Shown one piece after another: positions 1-8,502 of a stretch of DNA of 64,000 bases; within the stretch, counting starts at the first letter, position 1, and each line of letters begins with the position of its first letter. The position numbers were made by a program, and so were the translations under genes. The notes under the pieces are model-generated. The model had not been told where the DNA came from and did not search any database. It saw nothing but the letters and a program-made list of their open reading frames with translations. The DNA comes from Carnobacterium_A antarcticum (GTDB lineage Bacteria > Bacillota > Bacilli > Lactobacillales > Carnobacteriaceae), in the NCBI RefSeq assembly GCF_042658365.1, contig NZ_JBHSQC010000011.1; one strand, 5' to 3'.

Positions 1-14
1 AAAAAATAGTGCCA

Positions 15-83
15 GTGAACCGATTGGTTCACCAACACTAAATATTATAGAGCCTAAAAAATCTGGTTTTTGGGGGTTTTTTC
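15..83 (+). terminator. Terminator of the gene upstream of the window
   Basis: A perfect 7-bp hairpin (GTGAACC at 15-21 with GGTTCAC at 26-32) is followed by a second weaker one, CCTAAAAA (53-60) with TTTTTGGG (67-74), which runs into six T residues. The second has the shape of a Rho-independent terminator. It probably ends a gene to the left of the window and separates it from the next promoter. Confidence 0.5.
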
Positions 84-137
84 TATGGTTAAATATAGTT
101 TTGAATTTAAATAGTATTGCTTAAATCTATTTTTTTA

Positions 138-166
138 ATGTAAATGAACGGTATTTCCATTACAAT
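138..166 (+). promoter_or_regulatory. Probable promoter of the tagA-like gene
   Basis: A TACAAT -10 box lies at 161-166. A weak -35 box, ATGTAA (138-143), is 17 bp upstream. The same TACAAT box recurs in the two promoters at 2115-2142 and 3237-3264, so the three envelope genes may share a promoter style. Called by eye only. Confidence 0.4.
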
Positions 167-205
167 AGAAGTGTTACTAATAATTAAAAAATAGGTGTTT
201 ATATA

Positions 206-940
206 ATGACAAATAAGAAAATAGATGTTTTGAATGTAAAGTTTGATAATTTAACAAAAAAAGAAATGTTAGCTGCATTAATAGATCGAGTAAACAAAAA
301 AGAAAAAACGTTTGTGGTGACAGCCAACCCAGAAATCGTCATGCATGCGAATGCTGATAAACACTATATGGCTATTTTGAAACAAGCGGATTATATTACA
401 GCAGATGGCATTGGAATCGTTAAAGGAGCCAGGATACTTGGCACGCCCATTGTTGAACGTGTAGCTGGATATGATTTGATGCTGGACCTTTTAAAAGAAG
501 CTGATTTAAACCAGAAAAGTGTTTACTTGTTAGGTGCTAAGCAGACAACCATTGAAAAGGCAGTCAAAAAATTAAAGAAAGATTATCCGCAAATCAATTT
601 AGTAGGTTACCACAACGGCTATTTTGATTTAGCTGATGAAAGTATCTTAAGTGAAGTGTTAGCAGCGGAACCGGATCTCTTGTTCGTAGGGTTAGGTTTT
701 TCAAGACAAGAGAAATGGATCCTGCGGTATTTGGAGCAAGCAGATAAAGGGTTAGCCATGGGTGTAGGAGGCGCTTTTGATGCCTATACAGGAACCGTTA
801 AGAGAGCACCGGCTATCTTTATCAAAATGAACCTTGAATGGTTCTACCGATTGATAAAGCAACCTTCTCGATTTAAACGGATGCTGGTTTTGCCGAAATT
901 TTTGGTTGCTGTTAAAAAAGAAAAGAAAAATGTTAGTTAA
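206..940 (+). CDS. tagA: WecG/TagA/CpsF family N-acetylmannosaminyltransferase
   Basis: The 244-residue protein belongs to the GT26 WecG/TagA/CpsF family. TagA enzymes add N-acetylmannosamine to undecaprenyl-linked GlcNAc, the second step in the linkage unit of wall teichoic acid and related wall polymers, at the inner face of the membrane. The family motif around TANPEIV carries Thr39, and the TADGIGIV motif carries Asp67; both match catalytic positions described for TagA. The conserved GLGFSRQEKWI and GVGGAFDAYTG segments and the basic C-terminal end are present. Length is normal. The ATG follows TAGGTG at a suitable distance. It runs directly into a glycosyltransferase gene, and an LCP ligase follows. 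The exact acceptor polymer cannot be read from sequence. Confidence 0.88.
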   Translation: MTNKKIDVLNVKFDNLTKKEMLAALIDRVNKKEKTFVVTANPEIVMHANADKHYMAILKQADYITADGIGIVKGARILGTPIVERVAGYDLMLDLLKEADLNQKSVYLLGAKQTTIEKAVKKLKKDYPQINLVGYHNGYFDLADESILSEVLAAEPDLLFVGLGFSRQEKWILRYLEQADKGLAMGVGGAFDAYTGTVKRAPAIFIKMNLEWFYRLIKQPSRFKRMLVLPKFLVAVKKEKKNVS

Positions 941-956
941 AATGAGGGACCAACGG

Positions 957-2063
957 ATGAAAGTTTTACATGTAAATGCAGGATTAGAAGAAGGCGGAGC
1001 AAAGACGCATATTTTATCTCTTTTATCGCAGTTTAATGCTCATACAGCAGAGCTGCTTGTATTGGAAGAGGGAATAGTAGCACGGGAAGCGAGAGCTTTA
1101 GGGATCACTGTGCAATCTATCAGCCAAACTTCCCGCTATGATTTGTCTATTCTAAAAAAAATGGTCACGCTTATCAATGAAGGGCAATACGATATTGTAC
1201 ATACTCATGGAGCAAGAGCGAATTTAATCTTAAGTCTTATTAAAAAACGCCTAAACGCAACATGGTTAACCACCATTCACAGTAACCCTCAGCTCGACTT
1301 TGTGGGAAAAGGACCAAAAGGGAAAGCTTTCTCTTTTTTGAATGTAAGAAGCTTAAAAAAAGCCGATGGTTTGATCACTGTAACGGAGGAGTTTAAAAAA
1401 GTTCTCATCGATATGGGCATTCCAGAAACAAAGATTTCTGTTGTTTACAACGGTTTGCTTTTTGACGGCCAAAAACCCTCTGTAAAAGTCCATTCAGTAT
1501 TTACAATCAGTTACATTGCCCGATTGACCCCTATCAAGGGTCATGAATTGTTATTTGAAAGCCTGCAAGCTAGTGCCTTAAACGATTTTCATTTAAATGT
1601 TATAGGAGATGGAGAGTTAAGAGAAACACTGGAACAAAAAGCACAAGAGTTGAAGTTGGCAAACAACATTCAGTTTCATGGCTTTTTAGATAAACTTGCC
1701 ATTGAACAAATTTTGCAGCAAACAGATCTTTCTGTTCTAGCTTCTTACAGTGAAGGGTTTCCTTTAGCGTTGTTAGAATCCGCTAATCAGCGCGTTCCTT
1801 TTATCAGTACCGATGTGGGGGAAGTAGCTTTATTAGTTCCGGATAAGACTTATGGTTGGTTAGTACCTGTGGGCGATAAAGCAGCTTTTTCGCAAGCATT
1901 AAAAGAAGCTTATGCTGATTGGCAAACGAATACATTGAAAGAAAAAGGGGAAAACTTGTTTGAGTTAGCTTCAAATCAATTTTCTCAAGAACAATTTTAT
2001 CAAGAAACTGTAGCGGTTTACGAAAAATATAATTCAAAAACAAGACATGTGGACAAAATGTAA
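957..2063 (+). CDS. Glycosyltransferase family 4 protein
   Basis: The 368-residue protein has the two-Rossmann GT-B layout of GT4 transferases. The N-terminal half opens with KVLHVNAGLEEGGAKTHI, a glycine-rich sugar-acceptor loop. The C-terminal half holds ISYIARLTPIKGHELL and the donor-site signature SYSEGFPLALLESA with its E-x7-E pattern. I chose ATG 957 because GAGGG at 944-948 sits at good spacing; the TTG at 906 would overlap tagA and lacks a ribosome site. It probably adds a sugar to a lipid-linked wall polymer precursor, judged from its place directly after tagA and before an LCP ligase. Donor and acceptor are unknown. Confidence 0.82.
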   Translation: MKVLHVNAGLEEGGAKTHILSLLSQFNAHTAELLVLEEGIVAREARALGITVQSISQTSRYDLSILKKMVTLINEGQYDIVHTHGARANLILSLIKKRLNATWLTTIHSNPQLDFVGKGPKGKAFSFLNVRSLKKADGLITVTEEFKKVLIDMGIPETKISVVYNGLLFDGQKPSVKVHSVFTISYIARLTPIKGHELLFESLQASALNDFHLNVIGDGELRETLEQKAQELKLANNIQFHGFLDKLAIEQILQQTDLSVLASYSEGFPLALLESANQRVPFISTDVGEVALLVPDKTYGWLVPVGDKAAFSQALKEAYADWQTNTLKEKGENLFELASNQFSQEQFYQETVAVYEKYNSKTRHVDKM

Positions 2064-2114
2064 CAAGAAATTGAAAAGGGTTTAGTTTCTTTTACAATTT
2101 AAGTAAAATTTAAA

Positions 2115-2142
2115 TTGTAAAAACAAAAACTACTGATACAAT
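2115..2142 (+). promoter_or_regulatory. Promoter of the LCP gene (module A)
   Basis: TTGTAA (2115-2120), a 16-bp spacer and TACAAT (2137-2142) form a plausible sigma-A promoter. The whole stretch 2101-2174 closely resembles 3222-3296 upstream of the LTA-synthase-like gene, including identical box spacing and a shared GATATAC end. The two genes are likely controlled together. Confidence 0.6.
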
Positions 2143-2201
2143 AAAAGGGCAATGTAAAAAAACACTAGATATACATAGAAGAGTTGAAAGAGGGTAAAGA
2201 A

Positions 2202-3167
2202 ATGGCTAAATCACGTTCAGAAATGCGAAACGGTTCCCATAAACAACCTAAAAAAAGAAAAAGAGGACCCAAAATCGTCTTATTGATTTTGGTAGTTTTA
2301 ATTGCTGTATTCGGACTGTTTATTTGGAAAGTTTACAGTGATGTAACGGGTACGACCGAAAAAATTTATAAAGGCGTTGAAACAGAAAAAGTCAGAGAAA
2401 AGCCAGTTGATGTTGATAAAAGCCAAGCATTTTCGATCTTAATGCTAGGCGTTGATACAGGCGATTTAGGCCGAACGGAACAAGGCCGCTCAGATACGAT
2501 TATGGTTATGACGGTCAACCCTAAAACGAACGAATCAAAAATCGTCAGCATCCCACGCGACACGTATACCGAAATCGCCGGCAAAGGTACAATGGATAAA
2601 ATCAATCATGCATACGCATTTGGCGGAACCAGCATGTCGATGAACACCGTTCAAAAATTATTGGATATTCCAATTGACTATTATGTAGAAGTAAACATGC
2701 AAGGGATTCAAGATATCGTAGATGCAGTCGGCGGCATTCAAGTGACCAGCCCATTATCATTTACAACTGAAGGTTACACGTTCACAGAAGGACAGACTGA
2801 AACACTTGACGGCGCAGCAGCACTAGCTTACTCAAGAATGCGCCACGAAGACCCAAATGGGGACTATGGACGTCAAGGAAGACAGCGCCAAGTTCTTGAA
2901 GCTATCGTCAAAAAAGTAGCAACCTTCTCAACCATTACTAACTATCAAAGTGTGCTTGGAACAATGGAAAACAATATGAAAACCAACTTAGCATTTGCGG
3001 ATATGATGGATATCTTCAGTAAATACCGTTCAGCAGCTGGTAATATTGAACAAATCCAATTAGAAGGAACCGGAGTTATGATGAATGGAGTTTCTTACCA
3101 GCAAGTCGACCCTGCAGAATTAGCTAGAGTTTCTACGCTTTTAAAACAACAACTTGAACTAGAATAA
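2202..3167 (+). CDS. LytR-CpsA-Psr (LCP) family wall-polymer ligase
   Basis: LCP proteins move undecaprenyl-linked glycopolymers (teichoic acid or capsule) onto peptidoglycan outside the membrane. This 321-residue protein has a short basic cytoplasmic end, one membrane helix at about residues 27-46, then the LCP domain. Visible motifs are SILMLGVDTGD, GRSDTIMVMTVNP, IPRDTYTEI, KINHAYAFGG and a late Arg-rich YSRMRHEDPNGDYGRQGRQRQ, which holds the pyrophosphate-binding arginines. ATG 2202 is preceded by AAAGAGGG; the TTG at 2184 has no ribosome site. A strong terminator follows. It sits between wall-polymer genes and the capsule operon, so its substrate could be either polymer. Confidence 0.9.
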   Translation: MAKSRSEMRNGSHKQPKKRKRGPKIVLLILVVLIAVFGLFIWKVYSDVTGTTEKIYKGVETEKVREKPVDVDKSQAFSILMLGVDTGDLGRTEQGRSDTIMVMTVNPKTNESKIVSIPRDTYTEIAGKGTMDKINHAYAFGGTSMSMNTVQKLLDIPIDYYVEVNMQGIQDIVDAVGGIQVTSPLSFTTEGYTFTEGQTETLDGAAALAYSRMRHEDPNGDYGRQGRQRQVLEAIVKKVATFSTITNYQSVLGTMENNMKTNLAFADMMDIFSKYRSAAGNIEQIQLEGTGVMMNGVSYQQVDPAELARVSTLLKQQLELE

Positions 3168-3173
3168 CAAATA

Positions 3174-3215
3174 CGAAATACTGTAAAGATTTTTTACGGT
3201 GTTTCGCTTTTTTTT
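3174..3215 (+). terminator. Terminator of the LCP gene
   Basis: A 14-bp stem (3174-3187 with 3193-3206, including G-T pairs) is followed by a run of T residues. It ends the LCP transcript just upstream of the next promoter module. Confidence 0.85.
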
Positions 3216-3236
3216 ATTAAAAAGGTACTATTTAAA

Positions 3237-3264
3237 TTGCAAAATAGAAAAGTACTGGTACAAT
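3237..3264 (+). promoter_or_regulatory. Promoter of the LTA-synthase-like gene (module B)
   Basis: TTGCAA (3237-3242), 16 bp, then TACAAT (3259-3264). The surrounding 75 bp copy the arrangement upstream of the LCP gene. Transcription from here would carry an untranslated leader of about 230 bases. Confidence 0.6.
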
Positions 3265-3296
3265 AGATTTACAATATAGAAAAACAACGGATATAC

Positions 3297-3486
3297 TTTT
3301 ACCCACTTCATTACAATAATTTCATCTATAATTTGACCTCCTTTTAAACAACACCTTCTTCAAGTTCGATTCAATCCATTTATGATCAATCAGCAACACC
3401 TCCTCATCACTATGTTCTAAACCACCTTATTTCGTGTTTTCCTTTTTTGAATAACAACCCATTTTTTTAGTATGCTTAGTATTTTA
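3297..3486 (+). other. G-poor leader between promoter B and the LTA-synthase-like gene
   Basis: No gene with a convincing start is seen on the top strand. The stretch to about 3440 is strikingly poor in G on the + strand and holds CCTCCTTTT at 3337-3345 and CACCTCCTC at 3397-3405, which resemble the anti-Shine-Dalgarno end of 16S rRNA. On the minus strand a short frame is open over 3322-3423 with a protein-like, basic composition but no clear start; it may be a gene remnant. Confidence 0.35.
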
Positions 3487-3506
3487 AGAAGAAACGAGGG
3501 ATTAGA

Positions 3507-5432
3507 ATGACAACAAAAGGTACAGAAGAGTTAGTCAATCATGGTTTAAAGGAACAAAAAAAGAAGCAGTTATTGAAAAAAATCAGAATGACAGTACTGT
3601 TAGGCATGATAACCGGAATGATAAGTGTTGGATTGTTGCAATTCTATCAGGCTCACTTCGATTCAATGGTGATGCAAACTTATTTTGCTGAAGTTTCGTT
3701 CGCCCTAGTTTTATTGCAAGTCAGTATTGTTTTTGTTTTGTATAGTTGGGTAACCGCTTTAATTGGAAATAAATGGATTGGTTCAATGCTGGTGTTGATC
3801 CTATCTTGGGTTGCAGGCATTGCTAATCAACAGAAAGACCTCTTTCGTGGTGAGCCATTGTATCCCAATGATTTACTGATGATCAAAGAATTGCCGTTTT
3901 TAGTGAAAATAATCGATAAAAAAATCTTGATCAGTGTGTTGGTGTTAATCGTGCTATTGTTAGGGACTGGCTTGTTGTTTGGTTATTCACGGTTTAAAAA
4001 ACTAAAAACACAAAACACATCTTCTGAACTGAAAAAGAGTAAGAAATCCCTTTACTTAACACGAGCATTAGTATTCATAGCAAGCTCTTTATTGATTGGC
4101 TACATTGCCAACTTTAATCAACCAAAAAATGTTGTCCAAGCAGCTTTTAATCGTAGTGCCGTCTGGGTAGGATGGAGCCAGCAACAAAACTACCTCGATA
4201 ACGGCTTTGTTGCCGGATTCCTCTTTAATCTAGACTCTCCAGGGATGGAACAGCCTTCCAATTATTCAAAAGAATCCATTAATGAAATTGTGGCAAAATA
4301 CAAAAAAAGAGCGGCCGAAACAAATCTAACACGAGACCAAACATTAGAAGATATCAATATCATATATGTGATGAACGAAACCTTTACCGACCCATCAAAA
4401 ATCAACGGGATGACTCAATCACGAGATCCGATACCAAAAACGCATGAGCTATTAAAACAAAACAGAAGCGGCGAAGTCTTGTCTCAAGGCTATGGCGGAG
4501 GAACTGCGAATATTGAATTCGAAGCGCTGACCGGCTTTTCAATGGAACCCATGTTGCCTAGTATTACCACCCCATATACTCAACTCACCAAACAAATTCA
4601 CCAAATGCCTTCTTTGGTTTCTTACTTAAAAGATTCAGGACACCAAACGACAGCAATTCATCCCTATGATACCTATATGTACAAAAGAACGGATGTGTAC
4701 CGAGAAATGGGCTTTAAAACGTTTCTGTACGATGCCACAATGAACCACACCGCAACAAAAGATCAAAACACCTTTATTTCAGACGACTCCGCTTATCAAG
4801 AAGTTATGGACCGCTTAAACCATACGAAAGAGAAAGACTTTATCCATCTGGTGACTATGCAAAACCATGCACCTTATCCTGGCAAATACCCAGAAACTGA
4901 TTTTGTGGCTGGCGGGACCGATTACAGCGTCGAAGCGATTGAAAACTATTATCAAGATTTAGCGTATAGCGACGACGCTTTAGAAATGCTGATCGATCAG
5001 TTAGCGGAATATCCTGAGAAGACGATTGTTTTCTTTTGGGGGGACCACTTGCCTGGATTTTACAGCGATGAAATTTATCAACAAAATAATGATTTGACCA
5101 TGCACCAAACGCCGTTATTGATTTATACGAATTTTTCAGAGGAAGACACAGATTTAGGTGTCATCAGCCCGATTTACTTTGCAAACCATCTTTTAGAAAT
5201 GACAAATGTCCCACTTTCGCCTTATTATGCTTTGTTAAGTGAACTCGAAGCCGTTTTGCCGGCATTTGAAAAAAGTATGTATGTCGAAACTTCTGATAGT
5301 GAAATGAAAATGAACCGTGAAGAGTTGGCGCCAGAGACACTAGAACTGTTGAATGACTACGATGCGGTCATGTACGATGTTCTGACAGGGGAAAATTATA
5401 GTTCCGCTTTAGAATTTTTCAACCCTTTATAG
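3507..5432 (+). CDS. LTA synthase family phosphoglycerol transferase
   Basis: The 641-residue membrane protein has about five N-terminal helices (roughly residues 28-46, 60-80, 90-105, 140-158 and 182-200), then an extracellular alkaline-phosphatase-superfamily (sulfatase) domain. Family marks are IIYVMNETFTDPS near the domain start, the nucleophile segment GGGTANIEFEALTG (Thr), the MQNHAPYPG motif and the metal-binding FFWGDHLPG. These enzymes transfer phosphoglycerol from phosphatidylglycerol or act on related polymers such as LTA or a poly(glycerol-phosphate)-decorated glycan. The GAGGG site before ATG 3507 supports the start. It shares a near-identical promoter with the LCP gene. The MNETF motif differs somewhat from classical LtaS, so a side-chain phosphoglycerol role is also possible. 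Confidence 0.85.
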   Translation: MTTKGTEELVNHGLKEQKKKQLLKKIRMTVLLGMITGMISVGLLQFYQAHFDSMVMQTYFAEVSFALVLLQVSIVFVLYSWVTALIGNKWIGSMLVLILSWVAGIANQQKDLFRGEPLYPNDLLMIKELPFLVKIIDKKILISVLVLIVLLLGTGLLFGYSRFKKLKTQNTSSELKKSKKSLYLTRALVFIASSLLIGYIANFNQPKNVVQAAFNRSAVWVGWSQQQNYLDNGFVAGFLFNLDSPGMEQPSNYSKESINEIVAKYKKRAAETNLTRDQTLEDINIIYVMNETFTDPSKINGMTQSRDPIPKTHELLKQNRSGEVLSQGYGGGTANIEFEALTGFSMEPMLPSITTPYTQLTKQIHQMPSLVSYLKDSGHQTTAIHPYDTYMYKRTDVYREMGFKTFLYDATMNHTATKDQNTFISDDSAYQEVMDRLNHTKEKDFIHLVTMQNHAPYPGKYPETDFVAGGTDYSVEAIENYYQDLAYSDDALEMLIDQLAEYPEKTIVFFWGDHLPGFYSDEIYQQNNDLTMHQTPLLIYTNFSEEDTDLGVISPIYFANHLLEMTNVPLSPYYALLSELEAVLPAFEKSMYVETSDSEMKMNREELAPETLELLNDYDAVMYDVLTGENYSSALEFFNPL

Positions 5433-5526
5433 TGACGGTTAAGATTGTTATTTTAGACATTCTATATTATGATTGGGAAGTACGTTAGTCCAATGATAGT
5501 TAAATGGAAAATAAAGGAGCGTTTAC

Positions 5527-6537
5527 ATGGCTATTTTAGTTACTGGTGGTGCTGGATATATCGGCAGCCACACAACTGTTGAATTACTAAATGCAGGATA
5601 TGAAGTGGTGATTGTTGATGACTATTCAAACAGCAAACCAGAAGTATTGAATCGGATCAAAGAAATCACGGGAAAAGAATTCAGCTTTCATGAAGTAAAC
5701 ATTTTAGATAAAGCAGCATTAGAAGAAGTTTTTCAAGCTCATGACTTAGATGCAGTGATCCATTTTGCAGGTTATAAAGCCGTTGGCGAATCAGTTGCTG
5801 AGCCGTTAAAATATTACCACAATAATTTAACCGGCACATTTGTTTTAGCAGAATTGATGGAGAAATACAATGTGAAAAAAATGGTGTTCAGTTCTTCGGC
5901 AACCGTTTATGGTATGAACAATGTTTCTCCATTAACAGAAGACTTGCCATTGAGTACTACAAATCCATATGGTACAACGAAGATGATGATTGAACAAATC
6001 TTGCAAGACGTTTACAAAGCAGATTCTACTTGGAGCATTGCGCTATTGCGGTACTTTAATCCAATCGGAGCTCACGAAAGCGGCCGAATTGGTGAAGATC
6101 CGAATGGTATTCCAAATAACTTGATGCCGTATATCACACAAGTAGCCGTAGGGAAACGCGAACAGCTAAGTGTCTTTGGCAGCGATTATGACACGTCTGA
6201 CGGAACCGGAGTACGGGATTACATCCATGTCGTTGATTTAGCAAAAGGCCATTTGAAAGCGGTCGAAAAAGTTCTAGCTACTGAGCAAATCGAAGCCTAT
6301 AATTTAGGGACAGGTCAAGGCTACAGTGTTTTGGATGTTGTGACCAATTTCGAAAAAGCGACGGGACAAAACGTTCCTTATGCTTTAGTAGATAGAAGAC
6401 CTGGAGACATTGGAACTTGCTATTCAGATGCCACAAAAGCAGCTGTTGAATTAGGCTGGAAAGCTGCATTTAATCTAGAAGAAATGTGCCGTGATTCTTG
6501 GAGATGGCAAGAAAATAATCCAAATGGATACGAATAA
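5527..6537 (+). CDS. galE: UDP-glucose 4-epimerase
   Basis: GalE interconverts UDP-glucose and UDP-galactose in the cytoplasm. The 336-residue protein has the standard length. The NAD-binding GGAGYIGSH is at residues 7-15, the FSSSATVYG strand supplies the catalytic Ser/Thr, and the catalytic pair Tyr148-x3-Lys152 lies in NPYGTTK. The C-terminal part carries DYIHVVDLAKGH and YNLGTGQGYSVLDV, as in all GalE. AAGGAG precedes the ATG. It is followed by galU, so the two provide UDP-Glc and UDP-Gal for the envelope polymers and capsule encoded around them. It is not part of a galactose catabolic operon here. Confidence 0.95.
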   Translation: MAILVTGGAGYIGSHTTVELLNAGYEVVIVDDYSNSKPEVLNRIKEITGKEFSFHEVNILDKAALEEVFQAHDLDAVIHFAGYKAVGESVAEPLKYYHNNLTGTFVLAELMEKYNVKKMVFSSSATVYGMNNVSPLTEDLPLSTTNPYGTTKMMIEQILQDVYKADSTWSIALLRYFNPIGAHESGRIGEDPNGIPNNLMPYITQVAVGKREQLSVFGSDYDTSDGTGVRDYIHVVDLAKGHLKAVEKVLATEQIEAYNLGTGQGYSVLDVVTNFEKATGQNVPYALVDRRPGDIGTCYSDATKAAVELGWKAAFNLEEMCRDSWRWQENNPNGYE

Positions 6538-6619
6538 GATAAAGCACAATGAAGAGAGAGGCTGCCTTTAATTTGGTACGTCTTTCTTACATAGCGTAAA
6601 TGTAATGGAGGAAAAGAGA

Positions 6620-7501
6620 ATGCAAAAAGTAAGAAAAGCAGTTATTCCCGCAGCGGGATTAGGAACACGGTTTTTACCAGCTACTAAAGCGATGGCCAAA
6701 GAAATGCTGCCCATCGTGGATAAACCAACGATTCAATTTATCGTAGAAGAAGCAATCGAATCTGGCATCGAAGAAATCTTGGTCGTGACTGGCAGAAGCA
6801 AACGGTCGATTGAAGATCATTTTGATTCAAATTTTGAATTGGAACAAAACTTGGAAGAAAAAGAAAAATGGGCATTGTTAAAATTAGTAGAGAGTACAAC
6901 TAAAATAAAACTGCATTTTATTCGCCAGTCTTACCCGAAAGGATTAGGCGATGCTGTCTTGCATGCAAAAAGTTTTGTTGGAAACGAGCCGTTTATTGTA
7001 TTACTTGGCGATGACATGATGAAAGATGACGTGCCGTTGACGAAACAATTGATAAACCGTTATGAAAAAAGAGGGTTATCAACGCTTGCTACAATGCGTG
7101 TGCCGCATGAAGATACATCAAAGTACGGTATTGTTGATCCAGCTAAAAAACTGGAAGAGGGATTGTATGAAGTCAGCCGTTTTGTTGAAAAACCAAATTC
7201 TGAAGACGCTCCAAGCGACTTAGCAATCATCGGCCGCTATTTATTGACACCAGAAATATTTGACATGTTAGAAAAACAAGAACCTGGTGCGGGTAATGAA
7301 GTTCAACTGACTGATGCTATCGAAGCATTAAACAAAACACAAAAAGTATTGGCACATGAATTTACAGGAACGCGTTATGACGTGGGAGACAAATTCGGCT
7401 ATATGATGACTAGTATTGAATACGGCTTAGAACATCCAGAAGTTAAAGATAATTTGAAAGAGTATATTATTCAATTGAGCAGAGAATTAAGAGAAAAATA
7501 G
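6620..7501 (+). CDS. galU: UTP-glucose-1-phosphate uridylyltransferase
   Basis: GalU makes UDP-glucose from UTP and glucose-1-phosphate. The 293-residue protein shows the nucleotide-binding AVIPAAGLGTRFLPATKA near the N-terminus, EMLPIVDKP, the QSYPKGLGDAVLHA segment, LLGDDM and FVEKP, all at expected spacing. I chose ATG 6620 because GGAGGA sits at 6607-6612; the ATG at 6605 overlaps that site. A clean terminator follows, closing the galE-galU unit before the capsule promoter. Confidence 0.95.
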   Translation: MQKVRKAVIPAAGLGTRFLPATKAMAKEMLPIVDKPTIQFIVEEAIESGIEEILVVTGRSKRSIEDHFDSNFELEQNLEEKEKWALLKLVESTTKIKLHFIRQSYPKGLGDAVLHAKSFVGNEPFIVLLGDDMMKDDVPLTKQLINRYEKRGLSTLATMRVPHEDTSKYGIVDPAKKLEEGLYEVSRFVEKPNSEDAPSDLAIIGRYLLTPEIFDMLEKQEPGAGNEVQLTDAIEALNKTQKVLAHEFTGTRYDVGDKFGYMMTSIEYGLEHPEVKDNLKEYIIQLSRELREK

Positions 7502-7514
7502 TATTTTAAAAAAG

Positions 7515-7542
7515 CATAGTCAAAACTAGACTATGTTTTTTT
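7515..7542 (+). terminator. Terminator after galU
   Basis: CATAGTC (7515-7521) pairs with GACTATG (7529-7535) and is followed by seven T residues. Confidence 0.85.
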
Positions 7543-7684
7543 GTCTGTCATTAGTTATTTATTTATATAAGAAAAAGAAGTTTTTAATCCCTATATGTGT
7601 TGGAAACTAATAATTTTAATTTAATTCGATATGTATTCAAATTAAATGTTAATAAAAAGTACTCGAATATCACTGGTATTATGT

Positions 7685-7720
7685 TATACTGTAAAAGTGT
7701 TAATTTTTTTTGTTTATACT
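7685..7720 (+). promoter_or_regulatory. Candidate -10 boxes of the capsule operon promoter
   Basis: Two TATACT hexamers (7685-7690 and 7715-7720) lie upstream of the first capsule gene. Neither has a good -35 box at 17 bp, so the exact start is uncertain. The AT-rich stretch 7543-7751 holds no gene. Confidence 0.35.
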
Positions 7721-7751
7721 AAAATTATTAAAGTAAGCGTAGGAGGAAATT

Positions 7752-8489
7752 ATGGAAGAAGAGATTAGTTTATCGGAGTTATTTGGTATTCTGAAGAAAA
7801 GAATGACAATGATTATCAGTCTAGGATTAGTAGCTTTAATTTTAGCAGCGGTATTTACTTTTTTTATTGCTACACCTAAATACAATTCAACTACCCAAAT
7901 ATTAGTCAACCGGACAACGGAATCGGCTGAAGGTATGCAATTAAACGATATCAATACGAATGTCCAAATGATCAATACATACAAAGATATTATTAAAGGT
8001 CCGGTCATTTTAAATGAAGTGAGCGGTAAGTTAAAAGGCAATCTAACTACTGCACAGTTGTCAGAAAAAATAGAAATTGCAACACAAGACAATTCACAAG
8101 TATTTTCTTTAACTGTAACAGACGAAGATCCATTTTTAGCTGCTGAAATAGCTAATGAAGTAGCAACGACTTTTCAAAATGAAATTGGAAACATCATGAA
8201 TGTTGATAATGTCACGATTATTTCTGAAGCTATTCCAAACAACAATCAAATTTCGCCAAATAACCCTCTTAACTTAGTTATTGGACTATTAGTTGGTTTA
8301 ATGCTGGGTGTAGGTGCAGCTTTCTTACTTGAATTTATGGATACAACTGTTCGGGATGAGCAATTTATTATCAATGATTTAGGCTGGACCAGTTTAGGTA
8401 GTGTTTCTGAAATGTCTTCTGCTGAATTAACATCAAAAGTTGAAACTACCAAGCAAGTAAATTCTAGAAGGGCTCAAAGTAGAGTATAA
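7752..8489 (+). CDS. cpsC: Wzz/CpsC family capsule chain-length regulator and kinase activator
   Basis: CpsC-type proteins (YveK, CapA) sit in the membrane, activate the partner tyrosine kinase CpsD and set polymer length. The 245-residue protein has a Wzz domain: helix one at about residues 20-40, an extracellular part of about 140 residues, and helix two at about 175-195 preceded by the proline-rich NPLN motif. The cytoplasmic tail after that is the kinase-activating part. AGGAGG precedes the ATG. It heads the capsule operon, followed five bases later by the ribosome site of the kinase gene. Confidence 0.92.
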   Translation: MEEEISLSELFGILKKRMTMIISLGLVALILAAVFTFFIATPKYNSTTQILVNRTTESAEGMQLNDINTNVQMINTYKDIIKGPVILNEVSGKLKGNLTTAQLSEKIEIATQDNSQVFSLTVTDEDPFLAAEIANEVATTFQNEIGNIMNVDNVTIISEAIPNNNQISPNNPLNLVIGLLVGLMLGVGAAFLLEFMDTTVRDEQFIINDLGWTSLGSVSEMSSAELTSKVETTKQVNSRRAQSRV

Positions 8490-8502
8490 AGAGGTGAAAG
8501 AG

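Noticed and set aside
3297..3486. T-box or known riboswitch in the long leader
   Set aside because: No T-box sequence, specifier stem or terminator was found, and the stretch has too few G residues to fold stably.
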